Shown here: piece by piece, positions 34,552 through 43,643 of the stretch | How positions within the stretch are numbered: position 1 is the stretch's first letter | Layout: every line of letters begins with the position of its first letter | Source of the DNA: an uncultured Bacteroidales bacterium | GTDB taxonomy: Bacteria > Bacteroidota > Bacteroidia > Bacteroidales > Paludibacteraceae | DNA: 64,000 nucleotides | Direction of reading: 5' to 3' | Assembly (NCBI GenBank): GCA_937891975.1 | Contig: CALAUA010000013.1 | Location: 136,765 to 200,764 of the forward strand | Notes under the pieces: model-generated | The model's database searches: none | What the model was told of the DNA's origin: nothing | The model's input: the letters and a program-made list of their open reading frames with translations, nothing else | Position numbers and translations under genes: made by a program

Positions 34552-35718
34552 TTAATAGCAGGCTTTGAGGATGGCCAAGATGTCCTCTGCGTTGAGTTGT
34601 TTGTAACCGCCGCCGAGGGCAGTGGAGTTGGCAATGAGCGGTAGCATCTCTTCGGTGGCACCCACTTCGCGGAGGGTAGCAGGAATGCCTAATTCAGCGA
34701 TAAATGCTTCGAGGCGGTTGATACCCTCTAATGCAATCGCTTCGTCGCCCTGACCTTGGTCTTCTACGCCCCAGATATGCTTGGCATAGCGCACAAAACG
34801 GTGCAAGCCGTAGCGGTAGATATAGCGGTAGTAGGCAGGCGAGATGATAGCCAGACCGATACCGTGTGCGCAGTCGGTGTAGGCACCCAATTGATGCTCA
34901 ATCATATGCACTTCCCAGTCTTGAGTTTTGCTGAGGCCAAGAATCTTGTTAAGTCCCATAGTGGCGCACCACATAATATTGCTGCGTGCTTCATAATCCT
35001 CTTGATTGACAATCGCTTTGCGCGAAGCGGAGATGAGTGAGAGCATCAGTCCCTCGATGAGATAATCGCTGGTGCAGTCGTCATCGCCAGAGAAATACTG
35101 CTCCATGAGGTGGGAGAAGATGTCGAAGATACCGCTAATCATCTGATATTTAGGAACAGAGTAGGTATATTCGGGGTTGAGGATAGAGAAACGTGGAGTG
35201 ACCAATGCCAATGGATAGACACGGCCAATCTTCAGGTTCTCCGCCTCGTTGGTGATAACCGAGCCAGAGTTCATTTCGCTGCCAGTACCTGCCATCGTGA
35301 GGATACTACCTACAGGTATGACGCGGTTGGTCACGGGTTCTTGATTGACGTAGTAGCGTTGCCATACATCGCCTTCGGCGTAGGCAGCACAAGCGATACC
35401 TTTGGCGCAGTCGATGACCGAACCGCCACCCACAGCGAGGATAAAGTCGATATTGTGCTCACGCACGAGACGTGCACCTTCGAGCAACTGAGTATAGCGA
35501 GGATTGGCGTTGATGCCTGCCAGTTCGACAACGGTCTTGCCTTCGGCTTGCAGAATATTCATTACTTGGTCATAGAGACCGATCTTCTTAATGGATGCTT
35601 TGCCGTAAACGAGCAGGATATTCTTTCCGTACTCACGAAGTTCGTTAGCAAGTTTATTGATGGCATTCTTGCCAAAGTGAATCCGCGTAGGATTCTGATA
35701 ACTGAAGTCGTATAACAT
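34552..35718 (-). CDS. Iron-containing alcohol dehydrogenase
   Basis: A 388-residue group III alcohol dehydrogenase, closest in pattern to NADPH-dependent butanol/aldehyde reductases. It shows the nucleotide loop AVGGGSVIDCAKGIA, TMAGTGSEMN and the metal ligands in GIFDIFSHLMEQY, MIEHQLGA and DCAHGIGLA. Likely reduces aldehydes formed in fermentation or stress. The region before its start holds heptamers of GTTTATA/GTTTAAA. Confidence 0.92.
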   Translation of the reverse strand: MLYDFSYQNPTRIHFGKNAINKLANELREYGKNILLVYGKASIKKIGLYDQVMNILQAEGKTVVELAGINANPRYTQLLEGARLVREHNIDFILAVGGGSVIDCAKGIACAAYAEGDVWQRYYVNQEPVTNRVIPVGSILTMAGTGSEMNSGSVITNEAENLKIGRVYPLALVTPRFSILNPEYTYSVPKYQMISGIFDIFSHLMEQYFSGDDDCTSDYLIEGLMLSLISASRKAIVNQEDYEARSNIMWCATMGLNKILGLSKTQDWEVHMIEHQLGAYTDCAHGIGLAIISPAYYRYIYRYGLHRFVRYAKHIWGVEDQGQGDEAIALEGINRLEAFIAELGIPATLREVGATEEMLPLIANSTALGGGYKQLNAEDILAILKACY

Positions 35719-35724
35719 ATGTTT

Positions 35725-35759
35725 GTGTTTAGTTTATAGTTTAAAGTTTATAGTTTAAA
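35725..35759 (+). repeat. Heptamer island (5 units)
   Basis: GTGTTTA, GTTTATA, GTTTAAA, GTTTATA, GTTTAAA between the LRR gene and the dehydrogenase. Confidence 0.85.
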
Positions 35760-35761
35760 GG

Positions 35762-36973
35762 CTAGGGGAGTTTTTGCCCCATGATATTGTAGAGTATATC
35801 ATCGTTAATGATCAGCACTTGACCATCAAAAATGATTTTTTTTGCAGCATTGTGTTGCACATGTACTTCATCTACATAGGTTGCAGGTGATGGTTCTATA
35901 AAGTTTTGAAATTCACACCAATAGGGCGCTTCTTTGTATCGTTGGCCAGATCCCAATGGCACATGTATAGGTATGCTACGATCTACGCCTTCAAAAGTAT
36001 GCGCTTCGATGATAGGAGGCAGGGTATCTTGCAAGGATATTTTGGCTAACTGATTGCAGTTGCAGAAAGCACTATCGCCAATTGTTTGCAGGCCATCACC
36101 CGTAAAGACTAATGAATCCAATGAAGAGCATCCTAGAAATGCACTATGTCCTATTGACTGAATGTTTTTAGGCAGTGATAGTCTTGATAATTGACTACAA
36201 TGACTGAAAGCACTATCGCCAATTATTTTCAATCTATCACCCATAAAGACTAATGAATCCACTGAAGTACAGCGCAGAAAAGCACCAGAACCAATCGTAT
36301 GCACTTTCTTAGGAATGGTGATACCTCCTAAGTTGGTAGCGTAGCACAAGAGGAAATCACCAATTTCCTCCAATTCGCTGGGTAGAAAATAGGTCTTTAT
36401 CTTTTTAGGTATAGTATCGTATTTGCCAAATAGGCGTTTGTCGTATGCATGCGAATCGTCTACATATGACCGGTTGAGGAAACTCGCAGAAGCATAGCCG
36501 TAAGTAACGATAAGGGTGTCTAGAGCATCGTTGTAGGCAAGCATACGGGTGATGCCTTTGAAGTAGCGAAGATTGTAGCAATTATAGAGTATGCCATTCT
36601 CCGATTCTGCATAGCCCTCGCCTTCGTACTCAAAGCGCAATAGAGAAGGCATTTGTGCAAAAGCATCTTTACCAAATTTCTTGACAGAAGCAGGAATGAT
36701 AACTTCCGTAAGTTCTTGTTCCTCAAATGCATAACTATCAATAGATGTGATGCTGTCTGGGAACGATACAGAGGCAACTGTAATGCTGTTATTGGTGGTC
36801 CATGCAGGGTACTTGTACAGTTGCATTTTGCCTTTGCCCGTGATGTCGAGATGGCGGTTTTCGGTATCAAATGACCAATACAGAGAATCACCACATTGAC
36901 CTGTGATAGTGTCTGCCATCGCCAAGGAAAACGGCAGGAGAAAGAGTAATAAAGTAGAAATTCTTTTAAACAT
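35762..36973 (-). CDS. Secreted BspA-type leucine-rich repeat protein with C-terminal module
   Basis: A 403-residue exported protein (signal MFKRISTLLLFLLPFSLAMA) with LRR_5 repeats, e.g. ITSIDSYAFEEQELTEVIIP, SFPDS, IPKKVHTIGSGAFLRCTSVD and LPKNIQSIGHSAFLGCSSLD. BspA-type proteins are surface adhesins or ligand binders. The C-terminus KIIFDGQVLIINDDILYN, then IMGQ, matches those of the endonuclease I and DUF4465 proteins here. It lies 4 bp after the GNAT gene in the phosphoesterase operon. Confidence 0.88.
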   Translation of the reverse strand: MFKRISTLLLFLLPFSLAMADTITGQCGDSLYWSFDTENRHLDITGKGKMQLYKYPAWTTNNSITVASVSFPDSITSIDSYAFEEQELTEVIIPASVKKFGKDAFAQMPSLLRFEYEGEGYAESENGILYNCYNLRYFKGITRMLAYNDALDTLIVTYGYASASFLNRSYVDDSHAYDKRLFGKYDTIPKKIKTYFLPSELEEIGDFLLCYATNLGGITIPKKVHTIGSGAFLRCTSVDSLVFMGDRLKIIGDSAFSHCSQLSRLSLPKNIQSIGHSAFLGCSSLDSLVFTGDGLQTIGDSAFCNCNQLAKISLQDTLPPIIEAHTFEGVDRSIPIHVPLGSGQRYKEAPYWCEFQNFIEPSPATYVDEVHVQHNAAKKIIFDGQVLIINDDILYNIMGQKLP

Positions 36974-36977
36974 ATTT

Positions 36978-37484
36978 TTAGTCTTTTACAATAGCAGTAC
37001 CTAAACACTGGTATGCCATTCGAGGTGAGTTATCGCGGGTGTAGATGATGCCACAACGTGTGAATTGGGCTTGCTCGATGAGGTGAAGCATGCGGGTGTT
37101 GGCTTGGTGGGTGTCAATGCGGATGTTGCTACATTGTGCTGAGCACCAGTCGAGTACGGTGCGGAAAATTCCTCGTAGCTGCCCATTAGAGGCAATGCGA
37201 TGAATAGTGCCGTAGGGTAGCGTGTCGTCTAACCATTGGCCGTCCTCTATATACGCATAGGTAGGGTCGTCGCCGATGATAAAAACGAAAGTGGCGCAGG
37301 GTACTCCTTCGTGCACAATGACATAGCTTACACCGCGTTGGATGTCGTTCTCCAACTGCTCGCGGGTAGGGTAACCATCTCCCCATTGCGTTGGATTGCC
37401 ATCAGCAGCCATCTGCGCGCGAGCATAGGCGAAGATTGCTGTAAGAGCGTCAAGGTCGGCGTATGTCGTAGGTCGGATGGTCAT
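36978..37484 (-). CDS. GNAT-family N-acetyltransferase
   Basis: A 168-residue acetyl-CoA-dependent acyltransferase beginning MTIRPTTYADLDALTAIF. It has ANTRMLHLIEQAQFTRCG near the C-terminus, where GNAT proteins pack the CoA pantetheine side. Substrate unknown. Its ATG shares one base with the stop of the phosphoesterase gene (TAATG). The much longer upstream frame only shadows that gene. Confidence 0.88.
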   Translation of the reverse strand: MTIRPTTYADLDALTAIFAYARAQMAADGNPTQWGDGYPTREQLENDIQRGVSYVIVHEGVPCATFVFIIGDDPTYAYIEDGQWLDDTLPYGTIHRIASNGQLRGIFRTVLDWCSAQCSNIRIDTHQANTRMLHLIEQAQFTRCGIIYTRDNSPRMAYQCLGTAIVKD

Positions 37485-38482
37485 TATTGTTTTTGCAATG
37501 TGATTATGGTTATTTCTGGTGGTACACCTATGCGGATGGGTAGGGTGCAACCAATGCCAGTGTTGATGTAGAGGGATTGATCCTCTAATTGGTACCAGCC
37601 TTCGGATTCGGTGAACATGAGGGAAGAGAGTGGGTAGCCGAAGAGGCGTACTTGCCCTGCGTGGGTATGTCCGCTGAGGGTCAGCGGGATGTCGGTAGTA
37701 GGTACTACCTCTCCTCGCCAATGCGATGGGTCATGAGAGAGGAGAATTTTGAGAGGCGATGAGGCGATAAGGCTATCAGGCAAGGTCATCGCCTTTGGCA
37801 AATCTCCTCGGGAGGTAGTCTGAAATCCTTGCCCTTGGCAGGAGGTGTTGTCCACGCCAATGATTTGCAGATAAGCACTGTCCCGATGAATTAGATAGGA
37901 CTGATTACGAAGCAGTTGCCAACCTAATGTGTCGCGTTGATAGGCGGTTAGTTGATTGACCTTTTCCTCCTTTTCTGCATCTGTTAGGCCGTGGTGGTAG
38001 AGCGCAAAATCGTGGTTGCCGAGTACGCTCGTGATACCATCTTTGGCATGCAGTTGGCGGAGCATATCCGTGAACGGAATAGCTTCTTCTACACCAAAGC
38101 CCACGAAGTCGCCCGTGAAGCAAATAAGGTCGGGTTGTTGGGCGTTGATGGTATCAATTACACGTTGCAAGAATGCAGGGTTGTCGGCAAAAGAGGAGAG
38201 GTGCAAGTCGCTGATATGTACAATCTTATAGCTGTTGAAGGCAGCGGGCACCTGAGGCGAAGTGTAGGTGGTAGGTTGCACACGCAGTTGGAAGCGTCCG
38301 AACCAATAGCCATAAAGCATAGTGCCTATGAACAGCAGCACAAGCGCGAGACCTGTGTAAGCAAAGGGGGCATACGGCATAGCATGATGGCACAGCCGTG
38401 CCACAATCCAGCATAGTAGCCATACCAGGGTAGGGCAGAGGAATAGCACTACGATGCAGAATATAAGAAAAGAGGTAAACAT
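37484..38482 (-). CDS. Membrane-anchored metallophosphoesterase with in-frame repeat
   Basis: A 332-residue YkuE-like phosphoesterase: N-terminal membrane segments, then HISDLHLSSF, CFTGDFVGFG, VLGNHDFALY, LSHDPSHW and LSGHTHAGQVRLFG, which supply the two-metal site. Family members act on UDP-diacylglucosamine or other phosphoesters; the substrate here is unknown. TLPDSLIASSPLK, between the last two strands, is coded by four tandem octamers (37753-37784) of the same family as in the response regulator. The start is ATG 38482, only a few bases after the promoter -7 box, so the mRNA may be leaderless. Confidence 0.9.
   Translation of the reverse strand: MFTSFLIFCIVVLFLCPTLVWLLCWIVARLCHHAMPYAPFAYTGLALVLLFIGTMLYGYWFGRFQLRVQPTTYTSPQVPAAFNSYKIVHISDLHLSSFADNPAFLQRVIDTINAQQPDLICFTGDFVGFGVEEAIPFTDMLRQLHAKDGITSVLGNHDFALYHHGLTDAEKEEKVNQLTAYQRDTLGWQLLRNQSYLIHRDSAYLQIIGVDNTSCQGQGFQTTSRGDLPKAMTLPDSLIASSPLKILLSHDPSHWRGEVVPTTDIPLTLSGHTHAGQVRLFGYPLSSLMFTESEGWYQLEDQSLYINTGIGCTLPIRIGVPPEITIITLQKQ
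37753..37784 (-). repeat. In-frame octamer island in the phosphoesterase gene
   Basis: AGGCGATG, AGGCGATA, AGGCTATC, AGGCAAGG on the plus strand. It encodes SLIASSP in the gene's frame. Confidence 0.85.
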
Positions 38483-38486
38483 GGTG

Positions 38487-38518
38487 CAAAGGTACAACAA
38501 AATTTCCGAAAATGCAAA
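38487..38518 (-). promoter_or_regulatory. Promoter of the phosphoesterase operon
   Basis: TACCTTTG (minus, 38487-38494) with TTTG at 38515-38518, 20-bp spacer. It nearly touches the start codon at 38480-38482. Confidence 0.75.
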
Positions 38519-38540
38519 TTTTGAGTAAAAAGAGTTTTAG

Positions 38541-38651
38541 AGGTGAGGAGGCGATAAGGCTATGAGGCGATGAGGTGATGAGGCGATGAGAAAAACGCTA
38601 CCCTAGCGCAAAGGTAGCGCAAGGGTAGCGCAAGGGTAGCGAAATGGTAAT
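38541..38651 (+). repeat. Octamer island followed by an 11-mer array
   Basis: Six octamers of the AGGCGATG type (38541-38588), then units GCTACCCTAGC, GCAAAGGTAGC, GCAAGGGTAGC twice and GAAATGGTAAT (38597-38651). The two unit lengths sit side by side between an operon promoter and the end of the cobalamin operon. Confidence 0.85.
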
Positions 38652-38674
38652 CGGATAATACTCGGGGATTGGTA

Positions 38675-40477
38675 TTAGAAATTGGCGAGTGATTGTCCCA
38701 TAGTGTTGTATATCTTGCCGTCGCGGATAATCAGCAATTGACCATTGTGAATAATCTTGTAGATTTGAGTGGCATTGCCTTGGGTATTCTCAATAGCTGT
38801 GGTTGTGACAGAGATATTCATCACCTCTGATTCTATACTACCGCAATCGCTATTTACTGCATACTTGAGTACAATATTAGATATACCTGCTTTAACGGGT
38901 TCTTCGGTTAATGAACTCCAGGTGTCGTTGCTTTGGATATACCATGCAACCACTGCATTTGGAGCATACCAACTATCTGCTGCAATATGTGCATTAATTT
39001 CCGCAGTAGGAGCTTCTACGTTGATAGCTTCTCCTGCGCGAACGATAGGCAATGTTACCGAAGCAGGCAGTGTTTGTACATATACATTCAATGTCAACTC
39101 ATGTATAATGCTATCGCATTCCATACCCGTATATTGTTCGGTAGCGGTATATGACCCAGCCTTTGTCAGTGATTGTCCGTACCACTCGTATGGCAGTTCT
39201 GAAGAACAAATAACGAGTTCTTCATTTTCAACCAAAGCCTCTGGAAGAATAGTCAGGTGAAGAGTTACTACGCTATCGCAACCAGATATGGTAGTAGTAT
39301 TGAATACATAGTCGCCACTTTCGGTATAAACAACTCCGTTCCACTCGTATGAATCGCATGTAACAATGTTTTCCTCTGTAGTTACTGATTGGTTAATAGT
39401 CAGGTGTAAGATTTCTATGCTATCACGACCTTGCTCGGTTTGCAAGGTGACTGTATAATCGCCACTTTCCCTATAGGTATTGCCATTCCATGTGTACGAA
39501 TCACACGCCGTTTCGGTGTATTCTACTACGATAGGCTCTACTTTGGTTTTAGGGAAACGAACGGCTATGTCATCGTAGGCAAAATAGCCAGGGATAGTAA
39601 ATCCATATTTGCCACCCATCTCGTCGGAATAGAGGAAGTTGAAACGCACTTTGGCTACTTCACCCAATGCGGATAAATCCCACTTTTGCCAGTCAGTGAC
39701 TACATTTTCGCCTTGTACCAAATAAAACTCTACTTCGCTGATAGGTTCAGCATAGGCGTCAGCATCTACATCATCAAAGCCATACGCTACAATCTTCAGC
39801 CAAGCATCTTCGGTTAGTCCCTCCCAATTACCGCCAAAGCTATTGCCTGCTTCGCTCTTCACACCATTGTACAATTGGTTGAGTGTATAATTGGTGTTGA
39901 TGACATACATATGGTCAATTACATGCATCTCGCCATCTTCAAAGCGGAGTTCTGGTAGATTCTCTACATACGAATAGTCGTCCTTATAGCCGTAATGCAC
40001 AGCAAAATTCTCGCCTGAGTGTGCTTGAACAGGCACCATCATTTGAAGGTTAAACCAGCCCAGCATGGCATCGTTACCTGCATTCTCTGCTACATAATCT
40101 TCGCCGTAGTACTTAGCGATATGTGTGTCGCGATCTTCATCGCTCCATCCTTCGCCCCAGTAGTTAGAGATAGCGTGACCGCCGCCCCAGAAACAGTAGG
40201 CATAGTTGTCAGGGAAAGTATGTGCCAACTCGGTATTGCCCTCATCATACCAATGGTATGCGGCACTCTGATAGTCCGCATAGGTCAATGGACCACCATA
40301 CTGTGGGTCATCGATAAGGTCTGACCATGTGGTGATGGTCGCACCTGCATAATCAAGTGTGTACTCACTAAACTGAGCATCTTCGTCTTCAAAGGTTAAG
40401 ACGCGCAACTCGTAGTCCTGCGCCATGAGGACTACATTCATTAGGCATAAAGCCGCAAGAAAAATAGATTTCTTCAT
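38675..40477 (-). CDS. DUF4465 secreted protein with Cys-containing repeats and C-terminal module
   Basis: A 600-residue exported protein (MKKSIFLAALCLMNVVLMAQ). The N-terminal part is DUF4465 (LTFEDEDAQFSEYTLDYAG, YCFWGGGHAISNYWG), a domain met in Bacteroidota cobalamin loci. Three repeats of the form CDSYTWNG ... SGDYTV ... DSIEILHLTI follow, then a beta domain and KIIHNGQLLIIRDGKIYN with TMGQ. It is the last gene of the riboswitch-controlled operon. Surface corrinoid binding or accessory transport is likely by context. Confidence 0.85.
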   Translation of the reverse strand: MKKSIFLAALCLMNVVLMAQDYELRVLTFEDEDAQFSEYTLDYAGATITTWSDLIDDPQYGGPLTYADYQSAAYHWYDEGNTELAHTFPDNYAYCFWGGGHAISNYWGEGWSDEDRDTHIAKYYGEDYVAENAGNDAMLGWFNLQMMVPVQAHSGENFAVHYGYKDDYSYVENLPELRFEDGEMHVIDHMYVINTNYTLNQLYNGVKSEAGNSFGGNWEGLTEDAWLKIVAYGFDDVDADAYAEPISEVEFYLVQGENVVTDWQKWDLSALGEVAKVRFNFLYSDEMGGKYGFTIPGYFAYDDIAVRFPKTKVEPIVVEYTETACDSYTWNGNTYRESGDYTVTLQTEQGRDSIEILHLTINQSVTTEENIVTCDSYEWNGVVYTESGDYVFNTTTISGCDSVVTLHLTILPEALVENEELVICSSELPYEWYGQSLTKAGSYTATEQYTGMECDSIIHELTLNVYVQTLPASVTLPIVRAGEAINVEAPTAEINAHIAADSWYAPNAVVAWYIQSNDTWSSLTEEPVKAGISNIVLKYAVNSDCGSIESEVMNISVTTTAIENTQGNATQIYKIIHNGQLLIIRDGKIYNTMGQSLANF

Positions 40478-40521
40478 GTTGTTTGTTGTTTTAAAGGGTT
40501 AATATATTGGGTTTATTTGTC

Positions 40522-42573
40522 TTATTTTCTCCATTTGGGCGTAATGCCGAGGAAAATCTCGAAATTGATACCTGGCATTGGACGCGATAGAACGGATAGA
40601 TATTCCTCGTTAAATAGGTTGTTGATAGCTGCTTTGGCAGATAAATCTGCCCAATCAAATACGAATACCTTTTCCAGCGAGATATTGCTCATAAAGTATT
40701 GAGGCAGTTTTCCTGTCAAAGAAATATCGTTGGAAGACATGGTATAACGCTCTGAATAATAGCACCATTTGTACAAGAACGACCATCTGCGCCAAGATAG
40801 TCTGCCTGTAACCGATGAGGATAGTTCGGGCACATAAGGCAACTGTTTTCCTACCGACTGGTCGGCTGGTGTGCGTGGTTCACCCATATTGATGGAGGGT
40901 GTCCATGAGAAAGTGCCGTTGAGTCCTAACTGCCATGTCTTGCCTAATGCCACATCTAGATTGGCTTTGAGTTCGATGCCATAAGCATGCACATCCTTGA
41001 TGTTTTCGGGCGAGAAGAAGCCCTTGGTAGTGGGCAACCAGATGATCCAATCCTTGATGTAGGAGTCAAACCAAGTGGCAGAGCCGTTCAGCGAATAGAC
41101 TCCCTCTTTGCCTACAGCAAAGGATAGTCCTGCGTCGTATGTCCAACCACTCTCGTGCTTGAGGTCAGGGTTGCCGCCAGGAAGGAAGTAGAGGTCGTTA
41201 AGCGTAGGATAGCGGAAATTGCGTGATACAGAGGCCTTGGCTACTAGATTGCCCTTCTCCGATAGTACGCCGTCAATAAAGAATGCAGGTATGATAGGTG
41301 TCCACTCTTTGCCATACATTTCCTCGCGGATCACAACGGACAGTCCTAAACGATCAATAGGTTTCCATTTTGCCGAAATAGAACCCGACAACTCAGGTCG
41401 TCCTTGGCGATAACCCACAATGGCTTTGTTGCCATCTTGACGAATGATATTCTTATCTTCGCTTTCCACAATATGCTGATGCAGCGATAGATTGGCTGTG
41501 AAGAGCCATTTTCTGCCGATATAGTATTCGCCATCTACTTGTCCGTAAAAGGTGTTGATACGACTTCTGGAGCGTGTCATATGCGCCATAGTGCCATTGC
41601 CAACATCGCGTTTGTAGTCGTATGCCATCCATGTGTAGATATAACCAGCTTTAGCACCCAGTTTCCAGTTCTCCTTGATGTGATCCCATGAAAACACGCC
41701 GCGAAATGTGTGCTCACGCTGGCGATTCTCGAAGTCTGTTTCATCGCCATAATCAACGGTTAGCATGGCTAATTCACGGTTGGAGTAGAGGTACCACGCA
41801 TTCAGTCCAAACCGATCGCCTTTACCCGTATTGTAATACATCTCTTGCAAGAAGTGGAAGTCCTTGAATGCACCACTACGATTGCGTTCTATGGGATAGT
41901 ACTGGTCAATGATATTCATATCCTCGTCATAGATGTTCTCTTTCTTGTCGTGGTTGCGGTATTTGTAGTCATTGGGGGACGATGAAAAGACCGCACGCGT
42001 GGAGATTTGCCAATGCTGATTACCATAGGTTAGTCGTAGAAACTCATCAAAAGTCTTGAACGAACCTGCACCTTGTATATATTGCAGACCAAATCCATCG
42101 GCGTTGGCGGGTTTGGTACTCAGTTTGACCGCGCCGCCTAGTCCGCCACCTGTCTCGTTCACCGAAGAGGTGCCATGCAACAACGAGGCATCATCCACGA
42201 AATAGGATGGTATCATCGAGAAGTCGGTCATGCCGAGCATGGGATTGTTGATTTTCATGCCGTTCCACGACACTTGTGTATGCGATGGCGAAGTGCCACG
42301 AAAAGCGACCGTAGAGAGGGTGGCACGACCATAATTCTTGACGAAGATAGAGGAATTGAAGGTTAATACATCCGCCATAGATAGCGCAATGTTTTCTTTC
42401 AGCACCACGGTATCGAACTTTGTCTGTTGGGTACCAATCTCCTTGATAGGACGCTTAGCATAGACATTCACATCTTTGATTTGAATATGTCGCGCTATAT
42501 TATCTTGCGTAGCAGTCTCTTGTGCGCTTGCAGCAAGCGGGATGAGTGCTACTATTAGAATCCATTTCTTCAT
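40522..42573 (-). CDS. btuB: TonB-dependent receptor, BtuB-type cobalamin transporter
   Basis: A 683-residue outer-membrane barrel. After the signal (MKKWILIVALIPLAASAQ) comes a plug domain with KDVNVYAKRP, DVLTFNSSIFVKNYG and VAFRGTSPSHTQVSWNG, then barrel strands ending in INNLFNEEYLSVLSRPMPG. It lacks the carboxypeptidase-like N-terminal domain of SusC receptors, as expected for BtuB. The operon position after BtuG- and BtuH-like genes and downstream of a cobalamin riboswitch makes corrinoid import the clear assignment. Confidence 0.9.
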   Translation of the reverse strand: MKKWILIVALIPLAASAQETATQDNIARHIQIKDVNVYAKRPIKEIGTQQTKFDTVVLKENIALSMADVLTFNSSIFVKNYGRATLSTVAFRGTSPSHTQVSWNGMKINNPMLGMTDFSMIPSYFVDDASLLHGTSSVNETGGGLGGAVKLSTKPANADGFGLQYIQGAGSFKTFDEFLRLTYGNQHWQISTRAVFSSSPNDYKYRNHDKKENIYDEDMNIIDQYYPIERNRSGAFKDFHFLQEMYYNTGKGDRFGLNAWYLYSNRELAMLTVDYGDETDFENRQREHTFRGVFSWDHIKENWKLGAKAGYIYTWMAYDYKRDVGNGTMAHMTRSRSRINTFYGQVDGEYYIGRKWLFTANLSLHQHIVESEDKNIIRQDGNKAIVGYRQGRPELSGSISAKWKPIDRLGLSVVIREEMYGKEWTPIIPAFFIDGVLSEKGNLVAKASVSRNFRYPTLNDLYFLPGGNPDLKHESGWTYDAGLSFAVGKEGVYSLNGSATWFDSYIKDWIIWLPTTKGFFSPENIKDVHAYGIELKANLDVALGKTWQLGLNGTFSWTPSINMGEPRTPADQSVGKQLPYVPELSSSVTGRLSWRRWSFLYKWCYYSERYTMSSNDISLTGKLPQYFMSNISLEKVFVFDWADLSAKAAINNLFNEEYLSVLSRPMPGINFEIFLGITPKWRK

Positions 42574-42584
42574 GATATATTCTA

Positions 42585-43643
42585 TTACTTCCAGCAGAAA
42601 GCGCCAGGTATGATACCTACATAAAAACTATCAATGGGTTGGCGGTCAGGGGAGTAGCGATAGACCATGCCTTGTTGCACATAGTCAATCGCATCGGCGA
42701 TATAGACATCTCCTGTACGCGGACAAACGGTCAAGCCATAATAGAGCGTTCCATTGTATGGCAAGAATGGTCGCACGGGTACGCGGTCGGCTGTCACATC
42801 CATCTCCCAAACATCGTCGTTGAGCCAGTAGATCTTGTCCTTTGTGCCGTTGAGTTGTACTTCGGATGGCCAGTCACCAAAGTCAAAGCGGAATTGCTTC
42901 TCTATGCTAAAAGTCTCTGCATCAATACGATATAGCGATGGAGCTTCGTGTCCGTAAGGCGAACCTTCGTAACCGCCATCGGTGACTGTCCATAGTTTGT
43001 TGTGGCAATCCATGACCAATGATGTGGGTTGGATACCCACCACTAGTTCGTCCACTACTTGGTCTGTCTCGGTATCGATCTTGAGAATGCGATTTTGATA
43101 GGACCAGCAGTTGACGAAGACATACTTGCCATACTGCACCATTTGTTCGGTAGAGCCACTCTCCATGGTCATATTTGGAATGTCGATATAGCCTGTAATC
43201 TCATAGCGTTTGGGGTTGACGATGAAGATGCGGTTATCCCAAATCTGCGTGACATAGGCTTTTTCGTCCGAAAGGAAGTGGATATAGCGAGGTGAGGTGA
43301 GGTTGGTGATGCGTCCTACCTCCTTGAAGGTGTTGATGTCAATCGCAAAAATGACATGTGAGTTATTGACGACTACCCAACCTATGCTATCACGAATGAC
43401 CATAGATTGTGCCACATCGCCTAGTTTCATCGCATTGGCGCGATAGAAGACTTCGTTTTGGACGGTTTTGGTAGTTGGGTCGTAGTAAGATAGAGTAGCA
43501 TTGCCATACTGGAAATTGCCCTCGTTGCAGATGAATAGACCTTCACTTGAGGTATTAAACTCTTCCTCTAATCCATAGTCCCACTCCATGCATGCCGTCA
43601 AGCATACGCATAAAGACAATAAGATGATACGAATAGTTTTCAT
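42585..43643 (-). CDS. btuG: BtuG-like surface cobalamin-binding lipoprotein
   Basis: A 352-residue lipoprotein (signal ending CVCLTAC) forming a YncE-like beta-propeller. Blades appear as SPRYIHFLSDEKAYVTQIW, NRIFIVNPKRYEITGYI, VFVNCWSYQNRILKID and LWTVTDGGYEGSPYG. In Bacteroides, BtuG binds cobalamin tightly and caps BtuB; the adjacent receptor gene 11 bp downstream fits that model. It overlaps the upstream BtuH-like gene by 4 bp. Confidence 0.88.
   Translation of the reverse strand: MKTIRIILLSLCVCLTACMEWDYGLEEEFNTSSEGLFICNEGNFQYGNATLSYYDPTTKTVQNEVFYRANAMKLGDVAQSMVIRDSIGWVVVNNSHVIFAIDINTFKEVGRITNLTSPRYIHFLSDEKAYVTQIWDNRIFIVNPKRYEITGYIDIPNMTMESGSTEQMVQYGKYVFVNCWSYQNRILKIDTETDQVVDELVVGIQPTSLVMDCHNKLWTVTDGGYEGSPYGHEAPSLYRIDAETFSIEKQFRFDFGDWPSEVQLNGTKDKIYWLNDDVWEMDVTADRVPVRPFLPYNGTLYYGLTVCPRTGDVYIADAIDYVQQGMVYRYSPDRQPIDSFYVGIIPGAFCWK

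Noticed and set aside
37485..37721. 79-codon N-terminal extension of the GNAT frame
   Set aside because: Overlaps the phosphoesterase gene; the family begins at MTIRPTTYADL with a TAATG junction.
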